DNA of 64,000 nucleotides from Aspidiotus rigidus (Eukaryota; Arthropoda; Insecta; Hemiptera; Diaspididae). Each line of letters opens with the position of its first letter. Within the stretch, counting starts at the first letter, position 1. Below the pieces are notes generated by a model. The model had not been told where the DNA came from. It made no database searches and saw only the letters and a list, made by a program, of their open reading frames with translations. The position numbers and the translations under genes were made by a program. The DNA lies in NCBI GenBank assembly GCA_035079385.1, contig JAVHKY010000054.1, positions 1,837,501 through 1,901,500 of the forward strand, written 5' to 3'. Shown here piece by piece: positions 51,851 through 62,860 of this stretch.

Positions 51851-53550
51851 TCTTTATCGCCTGTACTACGTGTCAAAAATTGAAAAATTAGATGAAGGAA
51901 AAAATTTTTGTTGCAGCTCTTCAATTTGGACTGTGCAAGCAACAACAACAACAACGATTTTTCAGTTTTGCAAAATTTCCTAAAAATTTTATTGAGAAAT
52001 TTGAGAAAAGCTGAAAAACTGTATACTCGAATTGTATATGATCACCCTTTCCTTATCAGTACTTTTTCATATATAGATATAATTTTACATGGGCGACGCT
52101 AGCGCACCTACAATATGCACACTCCAAATCAGGGATGCGAATTGTAAAAATTGGAACCAATCACCGTGGCGCAATAAAAATTACACTGTTTTCAGTTTGC
52201 CGGAGTTAATGTTTCAATGGTGGAGTGACAGAACTGAGAGGAGGTGTATAAGTTTTTTAGCGCTATTGTTTGAGAAATCGGTATGGTTTTAATAAAAAAC
52301 AGATGACCTTCAAATGGAACACAGAGAAATCAACTCCATAAACAGTTCCTTCATTATTGCGTATTCATTGATAGTTAAAATTATGTAGCCCCTCTCAATT
52401 TTGTTTAAACACTCTTATAAAGGACGACGTCGTGCTTTGCAACGTTCGCGCCTTTCAGATGAATGTAAAATAAATTAGAAATCTGAATAATTTATAAATG
52501 ATAGGGGGAGAGACGAGCTGATGTGAAGTAAGAAAACTCCCAAGATGTACATTTAGTTAATATTGTATAGTTTATTTCAATCAAACCATTCTGGAAAATG
52601 TTACCCTTTTGTAATTTTTCGAGCTCATCGTGATCGAAAGATATGAAAATGTTTCTTTATGTTTTTTTTTTTTTTTTGTATATTTTTTCCTCTTCTAGAT
52701 GTATAAATATGGACTAGGTCGACCTCTTCTTGATCCGCTGGTATGGCCTTATTGAATATCGCCAATATCTTCCATTTCACAAGAAAATTGTGGTCAAGGA
52801 TCTCTATAGTTCCACCTCATGATCTTCAATCTTTTGTGAAGTCCAGCCGAGAGGACGGGCTGCGAATGCCCCACAATTGTTATTTTCATCAATTACTAAA
52901 CCTGAGTGTCAGAAATAGAAGAAAAATTGGAAAATATGAGAATTGGTAGGAAGTTGGAAATTTATAATAATTAAAAATTTGCGCCTCGTGCGCAGATTTC
53001 GAAACCTCCAGATGAGAAAAATTAACTACAAAAGAGTGGAGCGCAAGGGTGGTCGAGCAGTCCAGAGCTAATTCGATCAGAAAAATAATTCGAGATTACT
53101 TCGAAAGGTTCAAGAGAATTTGCGTCACCCACAAGAAAGAGGAATATCGCGTCCCTCTACAAGCTCTTTTGCAAGATTATACGCTTCAGCGGAAATTCAG
53201 CACAGATTTTCACCAAAAATTCTCGAGAAATTACGAAAATACATTCTACCTTTTGGATTACGATGTTGGTATGGGAATTTATTGTTTTAGTTTCAACAAA
53301 TAATGATAAATATGAAAAAGTTCTCAAAAGTCGGTCCTCCGGACTCATACAACCAACTTTCCCAAGTGAATAACTTGAAATGTTCCCTAAAAAGATTCAA
53401 CATTTCATCAATTGAATCTGGGTACAATGTGTAAATCCAGTTTTGTAATTTTCTCTCTCTGTGGAAAGGAGGTTATTTAACTCTAAGCTGCTCCATAACA
53501 GACTCATTGGAAGACAGAAAATTTAACACCCACGCAAATAATTCTGATCA
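51851..53550. other. Intergenic, no gene recognised
   Basis: AT-rich. Small ORFs (51908-52102, 52089-52292, 52743-52949, 53049-53303) lack recognisable domains or ATG/splice support. A T-run is at 52660-52676. Confidence 0.45.
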
Positions 53551-53555
53551 GCTTT

Positions 53556-55370
53556 TTGGATCTGTCATCCACTCGGAAACCTCTCCCAAAGAGTGGAAAA
53601 TCTCCAAAACCAACTGACCCACAAATACAGAAACCACCTCAACAAAAGATGTTAGTACTCCTATCCCAAGGCCAAACTGTTGTGGAAACCATAGCTAACC
53701 TGAATATTGAGCAAGAGGACCTCGGTATCATGGACATCCCAGTGGTGTACCCTTCTGGGGCTGCACTGGTCGTCGTTGAAAGTGACAAAGCAGATGCCCA
53801 CCACCGGTCTCAGGGAAAAAATCAATGCACCATGACACAACGACTTCAGGGTGCACAACATTCCAGAAAATGCGTCAATAGAAATGTAACTCCTGCAATT
53901 GAGAGACATCGCAAACAGTACTCAAACCAATAAACATAAACATGGGAACCTATAAAATCTCTAAACTGAAGGTTGCAAATTGTGAGTGCGACAATGAGCT
54001 CTTTCAGAGAATAAGCAAAGTGAACAGAGTCATGATCAAATTTAGGACATACTCCTAAAGACTGTCCTTATGATGGCCCCTTAAGAACAGAAGCAGCAGA
54101 TAAGAACAGTTCCTGCATAGATTGCAGAGAACACAGTAACCTGATCAAAGCGCAAAATGGAGCACAATCCCTGTATGTAGACACAAATCATGCAACCAGA
54201 GATAGAGCATGTCCAAAAAAAAGTGGTATCTGAAGATATATAACTCAGCAAGAATAAAAAGTCCAGGTAAAGAGGACCTCAGCATAAATCCCACGGACAC
54301 CCCACCGCACCGCAAACAAACCTTTGGTTAGACAACAACAGCCATGCGGAGGTGACTAGCAGCCAAAACAACAATGCCGAAGATCGCGCTAATTAATGCT
54401 AACCACTCATATGCCATACAAGAAGAGTATGTGAGGCTGGCGGCAAATGAATGTGCCACAGTTGTAGCAATCTCTGAACCATATACCAAGGAAAGATGAG
54501 TGTATCTGGATGGCATGCAGTACTGGTCAGCCCAGATGTAGTGGAGATACTACTAGACAAGGAGTTGAAGCTAATTAGTGCATAATATGCATCTCCTAAT
54601 GAGTCAATTGCTCCAGTGTTGGATACAATAGAGACCATAATTGAAGAAGTTCCTAATCATCACTAGGGACTTCAACTGCCGATGGCCGGTATTTACCACA
54701 CAGGAATTGCGACAGATTGACATGAAATTTAAATATTGAATTTGTCAGAGAATGATGGTACCGCCACCTGCTACCACCAATGGAAGAAAAGTGTTAAAGA
54801 TTATTTTCTGAGCAGAGGTGTCAATATGGAGTCCTGCAAAGTACTACCGGACACATTCTACTTGACTGATCATACTGTAGTTGTTCGTATAACGGGATCA
54901 GATCACCCCAATTTGAAGGGCTACATGCAAACGACAACAGACACGGAGAAACTACGTACATATCTGGCCACTCCACCATTAACTACGGTGTACAATGGGC
55001 CAGAAGATGTCAATAAAGATGCGGAGAATATCACCAAATGGCTGCAGGAGGGAGTAAGACAGGCAACCAAGACCTGTTGTAGTCAAAAATCAATATTCTA
55101 CTGGTGGAATTCAATGTTGGTGGATTTTCAAAAGGGACTGAAGGCCCTATATTAAGCGCGGAGAATCAACAGATGTCGAGACCTACAAAATTGTGCAGCA
55201 TTAAGCAGCGACAGGAAAAACCTTCAAAAATCTTAAAGAATATGTGTATAAGACAATCCAAGGAGAACGCATGGAAAAATTTGTTGGATAAGAATCGTTC
55301 TTGGGGCAAGCCTTACAAAATCATTGTAAAAAAGCAAGAGAGTGTATATGGTATGTCAGTGGGTGGATAG
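53556..55370 (+). pseudogene. Decayed LINE related to LINE-H (ORF1 and endonuclease remnants)
   Basis: An ORF1-like part at 53556-53933, an endonuclease motif (RDFNCRW near 54670), endonuclease C-terminal residues at 54736-55155 (ITGSDHPN; FYWWNSMLVDFQKGLKALY) and the ORF2 linker (NRSWGKPYKIIVKKQE) near 55290-55340. The last two resemble LINE-H VYWWTNKIAELRK and FGKPYKIVLKKLE. Many stops and frameshifts; no RT follows. Confidence 0.65.
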
Positions 55371-56361
55371 GACACACCACCTGATGGTACCGTCACAAAA
55401 TACTGTAACAAAAATGTATAGAAGGTCAAAACTTGAGTCGAGGTCATTAATAACGGTGTCAACAATTTTCGCAAGTGTAATCCCAATTAAAAAATATAGT
55501 CGAAAGTGTTACGGTTTTTTGTAACGTTTTTCACAGAGTAGTCCGGTCAGAAAATCTTGATGGTTTTTTGTGACCGTTATTTTTTAACGGTGACCACAAG
55601 TCTCTAAGATAGATCAAGGTCATTGATGAGTCATCGAACGTGAAAACAATTTCCCAGGTGTAATCCCAATCAAAGAATTGTCTAAACCGTCGTGGTTTTT
55701 CCCACAATAGTCCCAGTCAAAGATCGCGACGGTTTTTCGTAACAGTTTTCTGTGATGGTTGTTTGTGATGACGGTCTCTCCAAGCATAGTCCCAATCTTA
55801 GTAGGATACACGCATATAAAATTCTAATACAATCATAGTTTTTTGGTGATTTTTCTGACCAGGATAGGGCCAGATTTAAAGAAGTCCCTGGATTTCTTCT
55901 CGAAATTTTTTTCCAACTTATATATTTTTTTTTCTCGTGAGAGGAGAGAAAATTAAAAATATTATAAGTGTTCGCTATTTTTTAAGCTTATGATGAGTGT
56001 TCACGCATATTTGGTAAGCATTCACATCACAGTACAAACAAAAGAACGAGTGACGCATATGACGCTTGAATGTTTGTATATGCTGTCTCCTGCCCCTTTT
56101 ATGGGGTATTCTATTGATTAAGGGACTCCCAGGCCTGAGATTTGGTATGGTCGAAAGATTTCATGACCTGATTCAGGCCAGGGAAAAAAGGAAACCTGAA
56201 GGGACGTGGACGCAGGTTTTTAGTACCAAGCCTGGGGCTTCCACAAGATTGGAACCCTTATATGGAAACTCCTTGAACCACACCTGGAACACTAATACGC
56301 CTGGAAAAACCGTCATGAAAAGCGGTTACGGTTTTTTGTAACGCCAGGTGACCTTATCAGT
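55371..56361. repeat. Internally repeated noncoding DNA
   Basis: Phrases TGTAATCCCAAT and GGTTTTTTGTAACG or close variants recur between 55400 and 55800, with another at 56320-56340. No gene recognised; the ORF at 56066-56341 has no visible domain. Confidence 0.5.
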
Positions 56362-56553
56362 GACCTTGACCTAAACCAATCCGTTCCTCTAAGTTACGGC
56401 TATCCATAATAAACGCGAAAAAGACGAATACTCCGAAGGGAGAGTAAACAATGCAAACCGCAGAAAAAATATAAGACGACGAGCGCTTTCGGTTAATAAA
56501 CCATCTTCAAGCCTGAAATGAAAGCAACTGACGAACGGAGGAGAAGACCAATG

Positions 56554-56920
56554 TATTAAGGTCGGCTAAACGAGAAATCAGGGTGTGAATCATAGACGAG
56601 TTCGATCAGGCCGTCCTCCGGAATGAACGAGTTGAGTACAGTGATACCGTCAGTGTTGCGATGACGCATTATCTCTATATACTCGAGGGCGATGCGCTTT
56701 CGGTACGAATTCTGGAGCTTTTCGGATCCCTCACGGAAGCTGTGGCCACTGTTTATCAGATGCAAAAGCTGACTCCCCTAAGCGTCCCTTCTCCCGAGAC
56801 TTCAGGTGCTCAGCTACTATAACTTTCATTTGGCGGCTGCGGTCTCGCCTATATAAAAGCCTCCACAATCCCCACATACCAACTTATAAACACCACTCCT
56901 CTCATCAATGCGTATGGGGT
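56554..56920 (-). pseudogene. PLE-I short copy: GIY-YIG domain
   Basis: Enters at the DPIRIDERSGVYKLVCGDCGGFYIGET region and runs to the normal PLE C-terminus at about 56556. Small indels disrupt it: an extra base near SRQ and deletions near 56715 and 56762. Confidence 0.82.
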
Positions 56921-58598
56921 AGTTTGAGGTGAAGTTGAGGGAGAAGAAAAATAAGAAGTTGTCCTCTCTAATGAAGGCTAATGGTGATGTGGTTGAGGAA
57001 GGGTCGAGTAATGGTGTTGACGTTCGTAAATTCCATCCCACTCTCATAAATAACAGTCAGGTAGTGTTCAATGGTGACGAAACAGCCCTCCTTGAGAAAG
57101 GTTTGAAATTTAGTCTACCTCCCCTCAAGAAAGATGAAATAGTGGCTAATGTTGTTGCGGATCTTGCTGTTAAGATTGGCCCTGGTTTTAATACCCAGAA
57201 AGTTTGTACCGAGATAGTCCGCAATAACCCCCTCCCCCGCATGTGTAATAGGAAGAATAAAGAGGGAGATTTAATCGTCACTAAGGCGGACAAGGGAAAT
57301 GCTGTTCTGGTGATAGAGAAATCCGCCTATTCTTCCAAGGTCCACGAGGTCCTCCAGCAGTGTGGTGCTGAAGAGAGTGAGGATTTCAGCTTCCCGAAGC
57401 ACGTCAAAGAAGTTAGGAGTATCATCAACAGGAGTAAGGCTATTATCAAGACCCCTGATCCTAACCCCACACGCCCCCCCTCCTCCACGGGCTGCCTAAA
57501 GTGCATAAGAACAATACCCCGATGCGACCCGTCGTTTATTTCGTCTCCTCCCCCACTTACCTTCTTGCCAAATTCCTTGACCGATGGTTCAAAAATCGCA
57601 TTGATTTTGAATCTCCTCATTCGGTTTTGAATTCGGCCTCTTTAACTGATGTCCTGAAGGGTGTAAGTCTTCCCCCGGGAACGACTATTGGCTCTTTTGA
57701 TATTGTTGGTCTGTTCCCGAATATTCCCAAGGCTGCTACTATCCAGCATATGGGTGAGCTACTCGTCAGAGCCAACATTCCTCACAATGAGCTTCAGGAA
57801 TTTTTCGATCTTCTGAATACCTGCTGGTCCCCTAACTACTGTAAATTTGAAGGGAAATTTTTCGAGTTTCCTGGTGAAGTAGGGATCTCTATTGGAACAC
57901 CTTTAGGCACTCTTATCTCCGAAGTTTTCATGTCTAAGTTTGAACTTGAACTTTTTTCCTCGAACCAGGTGTTACTTAATCATATTCACTATTGGCGCAG
58001 GTACGTTGATGACGTTCTGTGTACCTGGACTGGTCCCCAAGATCTCCTTGGTGAGTTTCTGAGGTATCTCAATTCCTGGTACCCTTCCATCAAATTTACG
58101 TTGGAAATAGGGGTACTTTCCATTAACTTTTCGGATTTATCGATCTCTATTATAGAATAGACGGTATCCATGAGCTTGGAATTTACAGGGAAGATACTAC
58201 GACCGATGCTTTAGTCCAAGGTGGTTCGTGCGGTCCTGTTGCTCACAAGATGGCTGCATTTCATAGCCTAGTTCACAGACTGACTCGTATTCCGTTGAGT
58301 GAGTCTGCTTTTAAGAAAGAAGTACTCACAATAAAACACGTGGCTAGAGTGTATGGGTTCAATGTTGACGTTGACTGATGATTCGGAGGAAAGTTACAAG
58401 GAGCATTCTTGATTCCACCACCTCCCTCCCCCGAGACATGATCCGTGATCGCCGGTTGCGTTGGATCAGTCTCCCTTTTCTGGGGAAGTTCTCCCTCCAA
58501 TTGGGTCGGGCCCTCCGCCCGTTTGCCTTCAGACCCACGTTCTACAACCCTACAACAGTTAAGGGGTTGTTTGTGAGACTGAAGGACCCCATACCCAT
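56921..58598 (+). pseudogene. PLE-I long copy, 5' part: N-terminal region and RT
   Basis: Opens with EVKLREKKNKKLSSLMKANGD, then DETALLEKGLKFSLPP, PLPRM and VTKADKGNAVLVIE. An in-frame deletion of about 10 codons precedes KEGDL. There is a frameshift near 57475, then the RT palm with YVDDVLC (about 58000) and a 5-bp insertion near 58153 creating a stop. It continues in other frames to LFVRLKDPIPI, where LINE-J begins. Confidence 0.85.
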
Positions 58599-59782
58599 AG
58601 GGTCAGTCTAGGTTGAGATTTCTTCTTGCCCGCATGTGCTCCTCGTGTTCTCGCTCGATTTTTCGCTAAATTAGCTTAAATTAAGCGTTTTCTAAACGTG
58701 GATGTGTGTTTGAACTACTTATTAACACTTTGTAATTGATTTTAATACCAAACAATTGTTTTTTGTTGCTTCTTCAGTGATCATCGCCTGATCAAGTGGT
58801 GTTCCATAAGAACACATGGTATTCAAATCTAGTAAACTTTAATGGTGAATATATCACTTATAATCAACTTTTAAACTAATTCTATTCGTAGAAAGTGTTT
58901 ATTGAGTGTCAAATAAAGAGACTAAACCAAAATCGTGCTTTAATTTGGTCTAGTAACTTTTATATCTTAAATTGTGTGCTGTTATCAGTAACACTTCATA
59001 TTCATTAAACTTGTATATATTTGTTCAAATAATCGATTTTTCACCAATTACTCTTCGTGAAATCGTTTTAAAAGTGTTTCTCATTGTTTTTACATCAACA
59101 TTTGATGGAAAATGATAATATCAACCAAAACTAGGTAATCAACTAAAATCTCAACTAGACTCATACATCAACTTGAATTGCTTTTTATTAGTTTAATATC
59201 AATCCTGTAGGTATTGTGACCTTTTCCAATCTCCTATTCCTGTTCTATATCCAACCACCGGAGCTGGCATACTCCATTCAGCGAAGCCTAAGAAAAACGC
59301 TGGTGCTTGGATTCTATTCGTGGAGCACAGCTCCTACGAGAACACTGTGCAACTCACACAGTATAAATTGCACTGAGTTCCGGCAACAAGTCTGCACTCT
59401 ATTAGGTTCACTAATATAGGTAAGGCAGTTGGCAACTAGATTTGTACAGTTAGTCTGGAAGGTTTGGTTTCCACTGGGATCCTGTCACTAGTAATGATAA
59501 CGTTCCTGTCAATTTGGAAAAAACTAAAACCCTTGAAAAAGTGCAGCGTTACAGCCAAGTGAAACATTTGGGCCGCAGAAAATCAGCTTTACAGCAAAAG
59601 GAACATTTGGGCCGCAGACTCCTAGCATCAAGGCAAAGTGGGACTTTCGGGTCGCAGACTTGCAGCAATAAGGAAAAACGTAACTTTTGGGCAGTTTCGA
59701 TTTTTTGAGCTCCTCTGAGCTCATCAGAATGTCCCCACCGCTACGAGAACCTACCAAGGTGCCCCGACCACCGGATAAGTAA

Positions 59783-61987
59783 ATGAATTCCAATAAAAAC
59801 GCCAAAAATTTACCAAAATCCAAACCCTCCTCACACCAAGTCTTCAGTATAGATGATCTGGAAGCGTCCATAGATCGCAACAAGGCTACCACATCCTCGA
59901 TGCCACACATCGGACTAAAGCCAGGATTTCAACCCAATTTCGCGCGAAGACTTCTCCCTAGCGAAGATATCATCACACCTGTTATATCCAATGACATGAA
60001 TACAAGTCTAGATGGCAACACTAGTCCAAACCTATCCACTTCTGTCATATCACCAATTGCTAATTCTTTAATTAATAATTCTGATGATAGTATCAACAAT
60101 AGAAGTCTCAATACCACCATTAGATCCAACATCGATATTACCGACAATCTTAGACCCAACGGTAAGAGAGCCCACAACAATAGTTCAGATGACTCCCTGG
60201 ACTTATCGCCAAATTTGAAGAACCAAAAAGGTGGGTACACTGTCGCCGAGTATAATTTATTACTGGCTGACAGAAACCTACTACGTGAGCAGATGCAAAA
60301 TCTACAAGAGACGCTACAGGCAATTGAAGAGACAAATAGGACTCTCCACTCAGAATTAGCAAACATGAGAAAATCTAATGAAACACTCATTGAACGCATG
60401 TGTCTCCTCCAGCAGGATATGGAAGCATGTAGCCACAACCAATACCATACCAACAATGAATTAAATTCGCACAATTTAATATTGCTTGAACTAAGAAATG
60501 AAAATGAACATTTAAGACAACAACTAGGAATTAGTGCCAATCAACGTGAAATATTGAATACACAACATTCAAACCAAAATTTTGAAAACTCAACACAAGT
60601 ACCACCAACACGATACCGTAATACCACACGACAGGGACCGCAATCACTGACACGGACTATATCGGGGGTCACCTTTGAAACAGACACTGAAGTTGACATG
60701 GGAAGAAATATACCAACCGAAGGGTCTCTCCAACGCACAAATAGGAGGAACAAACGTAAAACCAACCAGTATGAGCAGATTGATAGATTAGGAATCAACG
60801 TAATGGAACAGGTCCAGCAATTGGTCTATTCGATGTTGGATGAATTTAAAACCAACCTAAATAAGACAAGCCAACCACCAATGCATCAAAATATACAAAA
60901 TCATCCCATGCAAAATCAGCAAACGTACGCAAGTGCTCTGCAGGTTCAAAATTCAGTCCCCAACTTCACCTCCAACACACGTGAGTTTCCCGCACCAAAT
61001 GAAGTTGCACAACTCCCTCAGAGACAAAGACAACCAATAAGGAATCCCGTGACAGATGGACTCGAAAATAGTCAATCCACCAGACCTACAAGAGCGTTCT
61101 CTAGGACAACGAGCGTAACAAGTACGAGAACCAACCTTGGAATAACCGATGAACAATGGATCTCGCAGACATTGAAAACCAAGAAAGACAACCCCAACAA
61201 ATTCATCATGCGACCAACATTAGATTTGAACACAAACAAATTAATAAATATAGTCGAACAGCTTATCAAACATAAGGTTGATAAAAAGAAGTATGGAATT
61301 GTTAAAAGCATAACATTAGGTGATGGTGGAGTATCAATGGTATTTGATGACCCCTCCAAAATTAATAAATTTATAAAAGATATGAATGAGTTAGATATAC
61401 GTTATGTCGAACAAAATGAAATTGATAGATACTACAAAGCACGTATTTATCAAATACCTATGGAAATTCCAACTTCGGAGATAAACGAGTCAATCAAATT
61501 GTTAATTGGTTCAGTCCCACATATCAAATTCGTGAAATATAGTAACACCGAAAAATACCCTGGCTTACAATTTGCTGTGGTTAAATGCTCGAAAGATCAA
61601 TACTTGAGTCTGATGGAGACTAAAAGAATCAAAATTGGATGGAGAACATGTCGAATAAATGTCCAACCACTTCCAATGAAATGCGGCAAATGTGGCATAA
61701 TTGGACATACTACCCGTAGATGCGAGTTGACTACAATCCCCAATGAAGTATCCGACCCTGCTCCTGAAAAGGGATGTGTCGATTGCAGAGTGCAGAATTA
61801 CATAAATAAGAATAACCGTAATTACGCACCTAGAACTACTGACCATAAGAGGTATACTGCGCAATGTCGCACCTTCCGATCATTCAAAAAACGCCGCCTG
61901 GCTGGATTTATTGACCCTAAGAGTACACCCAACAACCAAAAACAAAGTAATGAAAATGAAGAGACCGTTGAAATGATAACCTCATAA
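59783..61987 (+). CDS. LINE-J ORF1, 734 residues, coiled coil and CCHC knuckle
   Basis: ATG 59783 to TAA 61985-61987, no interruptions. The N-terminal 150 residues are Ser/Asn-rich and low complexity. A leucine/glutamate-rich coiled coil spans about 155-255 (LLREQMQNLQETLQAIEE region). After a Gln/Thr-rich linker comes a folded domain (about 460-620), then CGKCGIIGHTTRRC from C634 (CX2CX4HX4C) and more cysteines. Coiled coil plus knuckle fits an ORF1 RNA chaperone forming trimers or higher RNPs. The large minus-strand ORFs here are shadows. Confidence 0.87.
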   Translation: MNSNKNAKNLPKSKPSSHQVFSIDDLEASIDRNKATTSSMPHIGLKPGFQPNFARRLLPSEDIITPVISNDMNTSLDGNTSPNLSTSVISPIANSLINNSDDSINNRSLNTTIRSNIDITDNLRPNGKRAHNNSSDDSLDLSPNLKNQKGGYTVAEYNLLLADRNLLREQMQNLQETLQAIEETNRTLHSELANMRKSNETLIERMCLLQQDMEACSHNQYHTNNELNSHNLILLELRNENEHLRQQLGISANQREILNTQHSNQNFENSTQVPPTRYRNTTRQGPQSLTRTISGVTFETDTEVDMGRNIPTEGSLQRTNRRNKRKTNQYEQIDRLGINVMEQVQQLVYSMLDEFKTNLNKTSQPPMHQNIQNHPMQNQQTYASALQVQNSVPNFTSNTREFPAPNEVAQLPQRQRQPIRNPVTDGLENSQSTRPTRAFSRTTSVTSTRTNLGITDEQWISQTLKTKKDNPNKFIMRPTLDLNTNKLINIVEQLIKHKVDKKKYGIVKSITLGDGGVSMVFDDPSKINKFIKDMNELDIRYVEQNEIDRYYKARIYQIPMEIPTSEINESIKLLIGSVPHIKFVKYSNTEKYPGLQFAVVKCSKDQYLSLMETKRIKIGWRTCRINVQPLPMKCGKCGIIGHTTRRCELTTIPNEVSDPAPEKGCVDCRVQNYINKNNRNYAPRTTDHKRYTAQCRTFRSFKKRRLAGFIDPKSTPNNQKQSNENEETVEMITS

Positions 61988-62370
61988 TGGGTCTCCTAAT
62001 ATTACAAGCAAATCTCAATCACAGTAGGGAAGCACAAGCGACCCTTGAAATAACCCTACTCTCCAAAAATATAGATATCGCAATTATATAGGAAACTCCC
62101 CTGTTCAGAACTAACAAGCATCCTAACATCTCTCGTTACACATTTGTCGGCAACAGGAGCATAGGCTGCTACATCAGAATCGGTATTGTATACAATGTCT
62201 CAAAAATCGCTGAAGAATATATCATCATTCACTTTATGAGCTACACACTCATTAATCTATACCTTTCACCCAATCAGCCAGTCAACCAAGTTATCCACAA
62301 TCTGGATGAAGATATATCAACAATACATGGCCCACTATTGATTGCTGGTGACCTTAATGTCCACCTACCG
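61987..62370 (+). pseudogene. LINE-J ORF2, endonuclease N-terminus only
   Basis: The ATG overlaps the ORF1 stop (TAATG), an arrangement used for termination-reinitiation. MGLLILQANLNHSREA and the catalytic AII-x-E block are visible, but codon 35 is TAG (62089-62091). LLIAGDLNVHLP marks the second motif. The frame ends at the PLE-I junction. Confidence 0.85.
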
Positions 62371-62709
62371 TTGGAATGTGGGGATTGTTGAGGCTTTTAT
62401 ATTGGTGAGACCAGCCGCCAAATGAAAGTTGGAGTAGCTGAGCACCTGAAGTCTTGGGAGAAGGGACGCTTAGGGGAGTCAGCTTTTGCTGATCATTTGA
62501 TAAACAGTGGCCACAGCTTCCGTGAGGGATCCGAAAGGCTCCTCCTTAAGGAGAATTCGTACCGAAAGCGCATCGCCCTCGAGTATATAGAGATAATGCG
62601 TCATCGCAACACTGACGGTATCACTGTTCTCAACTCGTTCATTCCGGAGGATGGCCTGATCGAACTGGTCTATGATTCACACCGTGATTTCTCGTTTAGC
62701 CAATCTTAA
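62371..62709 (+). pseudogene. PLE-I long copy, 3' part: GIY-YIG
   Basis: Resumes at LECGDC, has a TGA in place of the first Gly codon of GGFYIG, then the remaining endonuclease (GETSRQMKVGVAEHLKSW) to the normal stop (FSQS, TAA 62707-62709). The 3' UTR follows to 62848. Confidence 0.87.
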
Positions 62710-62860
62710 TACATTGTTCTTCTCCTCCGTTCGTCAGTTGCTTTCATTTCAGCCTTGAAGATGGTTTATCAACCGAAAGCGCTCGTCGTTTTGTATTTTC
62801 TGCGGTTTGCAAGGTTCACTCTCCCTTCGGAGTATTCGTCTTTTTCTCGACCTTGACCTA

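Larger units (their letters stand above)
58599..62370 (+). mobile_element. LINE-J, 5' portion of a non-LTR retrotransposon nested in PLE-I
   Basis: A 5' leader of about 1.2 kb (58599-59782), ORF1 and the first 128 codons of ORF2. The element lacks the rest of the endonuclease, all of RT and the 3' end, so this is a 3' truncation, unlike the usual 5' truncation of LINEs. A deletion after insertion, also removing a little PLE, explains this best. Confidence 0.85.
56374..62848 (+). mobile_element. PLE-I, head-to-head double PLE with nested LINE-J
   Basis: A perfect 12-bp TSD, GACCTTGACCTA (56362-56373 and 62849-62860). The short minus copy (56920 to 56374) carries the tail (about 56374-56416); the long plus copy (56921-58598, resuming 62371-62848) lacks it. 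About 25-30 bp of PLE coding is missing at the LINE-J junction, implying a deletion. Confidence 0.9.

Noticed and set aside
59929..60540. 203-residue minus-strand ORF
   Set aside because: Antisense shadow of LINE-J ORF1, which has clear domain structure on the plus strand.
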